From Oehlia diaphana (taxonomy: Eukaryota > Glomeromycota > Glomeromycetes > Glomerales > Glomeraceae), in the NCBI GenBank assembly GCA_003833135.1, contig QZLH01000366.1, positions 6,436-70,435 on the forward strand: DNA of 64,000 bases. The letters run 5' to 3'. Under the pieces are notes generated by a model. The model was not told where the DNA came from and searched no databases. It worked only from the letters and a program-made list of their open reading frames with translations. This document shows, one piece after another, positions 62,290 through 64,000 of the stretch. Within the stretch, counting starts at the first letter, position 1. The number at the start of each line of letters is the position of its first letter. The position numbers and the translations under genes were made by a program.

Positions 62290-63527
62290 ATATGTTTTGC
62301 TGGGCCTTGGATGTGTATTAGGGGCTGTTTATTTCGAAAAGCCAGTTATTGAACCTCTAACAGCTTTTGAACCTCTCATCTTTACCAATGATCGAACCCT
62401 CATCGAGAAAATTGTACGATTAATGCCTTGGCCTGCTTCCGGATCTTCTTCCCTTTGGGTCAAGACCTTTTGTTCTCTGGTAAAAATGGACGACTTATTA
62501 AAAAATAAAAATTATTTATTAAAAAAAAACATGGATCAACAATACCAAATATCCATTTGTTTTTGTTTTCCTATACGCTCCATTCTTCCCTTTTTCATTC
62601 TTCACCTTTTCCCTCTCTTCATTTTTCCTTTTTCCTTATTTTCGTTCTTCCCCTTTCCCTTCTTCTCTAGTCAAAATGGGTGACCTAAATTATTTATAAA
62701 AAAACATGGATCAACAATATCAAATCCATTTGTTTTTGTTTTTAATTTTATTAATATATAAATGGGTCTCTCCTTGTTTTTCAATAAATCACGATAATAT
62801 TATTAACTTTTAATTTTCATAGAATTAATTTCATGAATTTATCATGATAATATAATTAACTTCTATGGAATTAAACATTATGAATTTATATCAGTAGTAA
62901 CTTTTCTAAGCTTTTTTTATCCCTCTCCCACTTTCCCTTTCTCATTCTTCATCTTTTCTCTCTCTTCATTTTTTCGTTCTTCTTTCCTTTTTTCTTCGTC
63001 TTCTTTTCCCCCTGCGCTTGGGGAGTGATAGTCTGAAGAATTATTATAATTCACTGCCATATACTACAGTAAGTAATGGAGATCCTCAACGGGTTTACCC
63101 TACTCTCGTCAAGCCGATATCGTTGGAGAGTTCTTTTGCAGAGATAAACTTTTTAATGAAAAACTTTAGAAGGCTGAGACGAACGAAGGTGGTCAACAAA
63201 TTGTTGTTAAGTATATGCACAGGTATAACAAAGATGCAATATATCGAGACAAGAGACTACGCGATTGTAATTTGAAATGTTCCGAGTATAAGAAAATTAT
63301 CAAATATATTGAAGAGGCGGTTTTACTTCTACACTCGTATGATATAATTTTTTTAGATCTCCGTGACTCTAACATTTTAGTTATCCAAGGTGGAAATAGT
63401 GAGTATTGTGAGATGTTGGTAGATTTTGATTGGGCTGGCACAAATAATGTAGATAACTACCCGTCTTTAATGAATCCTGATATTAATTGGCCGACTGGAG
63501 CTAAAAAGACTTATAGTTCCAATTGAG
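62290..63527 (+). pseudogene. Broken kinase-like gene (Crinkler-associated kinase type)
   Basis: An N-terminal piece near 62310-62460 reads CVLGAVYFEKPVIEPLTAFE then LIFTNDRTLIEKIVRL. After two pyrimidine-rich intron-like blocks, a C-terminal piece starts near 63020 (NSLPYTTVSNGDPQRVYPTL). It shifts frame near 63190 to VVKYMHRYNKDAIYRDKR and goes on to KYIEEAVLLLHSYDIIFLDL, RDSNILV, MLVDFDWAGTNNVDNYPS and WPTGA, ending at 63525. LDLRDSNIL and VDFDWAG stand where a kinase has HRDxxxxN and DFG. This is the kinase-like end found in many fungal proteins related to Crinklers. The middle is shortened and one frameshift is present, so I call it non-functional; the family name is moderately sure. Confidence 0.6.
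62480..63010 (+). repeat. Duplicated pyrimidine-rich intron block
   Basis: aacatggatcaacaatacca (about 62529) and aacatggatcaacaatatca (about 62703) begin two copies of one segment continuing ccatttgtttttg. Each is followed, directly or after an insert, by a long C/T tract (about 62570-62670 and 62915-63010). The tandem copy lies within the broken kinase-like gene. Confidence 0.55.
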
Positions 63528-64000
63528 AATTTTATAGATCCACTTGAGTAATTATATTTATAAAGGCTAATCATTTAAGTGATACAGTTCAAACTTGCGA
63601 TTGAAAAATAATAAATTTCTTCATTATATTCATATTCATGCATTTTTTATTTCACGAAGAGAAATTTATTAGATCTACTTTGTGATATCGGAACACCCTT
63701 ATTTCATTAATAAAGTGTAAAATATTGCCTTTCTGAAAATACTATCTGAAAATAATAAAGTTGAGCTTTTTAATTTGTATGAGTATGCATACAGTATATA
63801 GGTGTGCGTCGGAATAATAAAAAAATACAGTTTGCCGAGTCTTTTTTATATATATAGGCTACGCCCCGACTTTGTATTTATTTTCATCATTGTATTTATA
63901 AAAAAATTTCATGCGCACACATGCATTTAAAAATTCAAATAATTATGTCTTTATAATATAAAGAAGCTGGTTGACTAAGTAAAATGAAACGGGTAGTGGA
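63528..64000. other. Gene-free end of window
   Basis: AT-rich; no gene, RNA or clear repeat seen. Confidence 0.4.

Overview
The window looks like nuclear DNA of an arbuscular-mycorrhizal fungus, most likely Rhizophagus irregularis or a close relative. Three things point there: very AT-rich DNA with short introns; gene families typical of these fungi (TKL-type kinases with an N-terminal Cys module and a NWTSGN...IDELI motif, F-box and LRR proteins, BTB/TLDc proteins); and ordinary fungal housekeeping genes. No species call can be proven without a search.

The window has two halves. Positions 1 to about 37.5 kb are accessory and repeat-rich. They hold a probable pseudokinase gene (2259-3760), an F-box gene with a late frameshift (4843-6249), a decayed LRR gene (about 7.55-8.23 kb), a VWA-TLDc-transmembrane gene with unusual domain order (10720-12449), three broken kinase paralogues (17.4, 25 and 29-31 kb), an intact BTB-BACK-TLDc gene (20560-22017), a pogo/Tigger-like transposase relic (36.2-37.3 kb) and at least eight inverted-repeat elements. 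One of these sits inside a kinase and another contains a 753-base run of N.

Positions 37.9 to 61.3 kb are compact and conserved, with ten intact multi-exon genes: an SLC35F5-like transporter (-), NDUFA12 of complex I (+), Rab7 (+), a WD40-bearing ATG16 (+), a gamma-butyrobetaine dioxygenase (-), the RNase P/MRP subunit RPP40 (+), CHMP7-like ESCRT-III (-), a CTK1/CDK12-type CTD kinase (+), COX6A (+) and TAF13 (-). Several are head-to-head pairs with short shared promoters, some carrying CACGTG motifs. From 62.3 kb accessory sequence returns as a broken kinase-like gene.

Rab7 and ATG16 both belong to autophagy and late-endosome traffic; CHMP7 is ESCRT-III. NDUFA12, COX6A and the carnitine-pathway enzyme serve mitochondrial metabolism. 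These look like ordinary neighbours rather than an operon-like system. The layout fits the gene-rich versus repeat-rich compartments described for Rhizophagus genomes. The most unusual single gene is the VWA-TLDc membrane protein. Exon coordinates were worked out by hand from splice signals and reading frame, so a few may be off by 1-2 bases.
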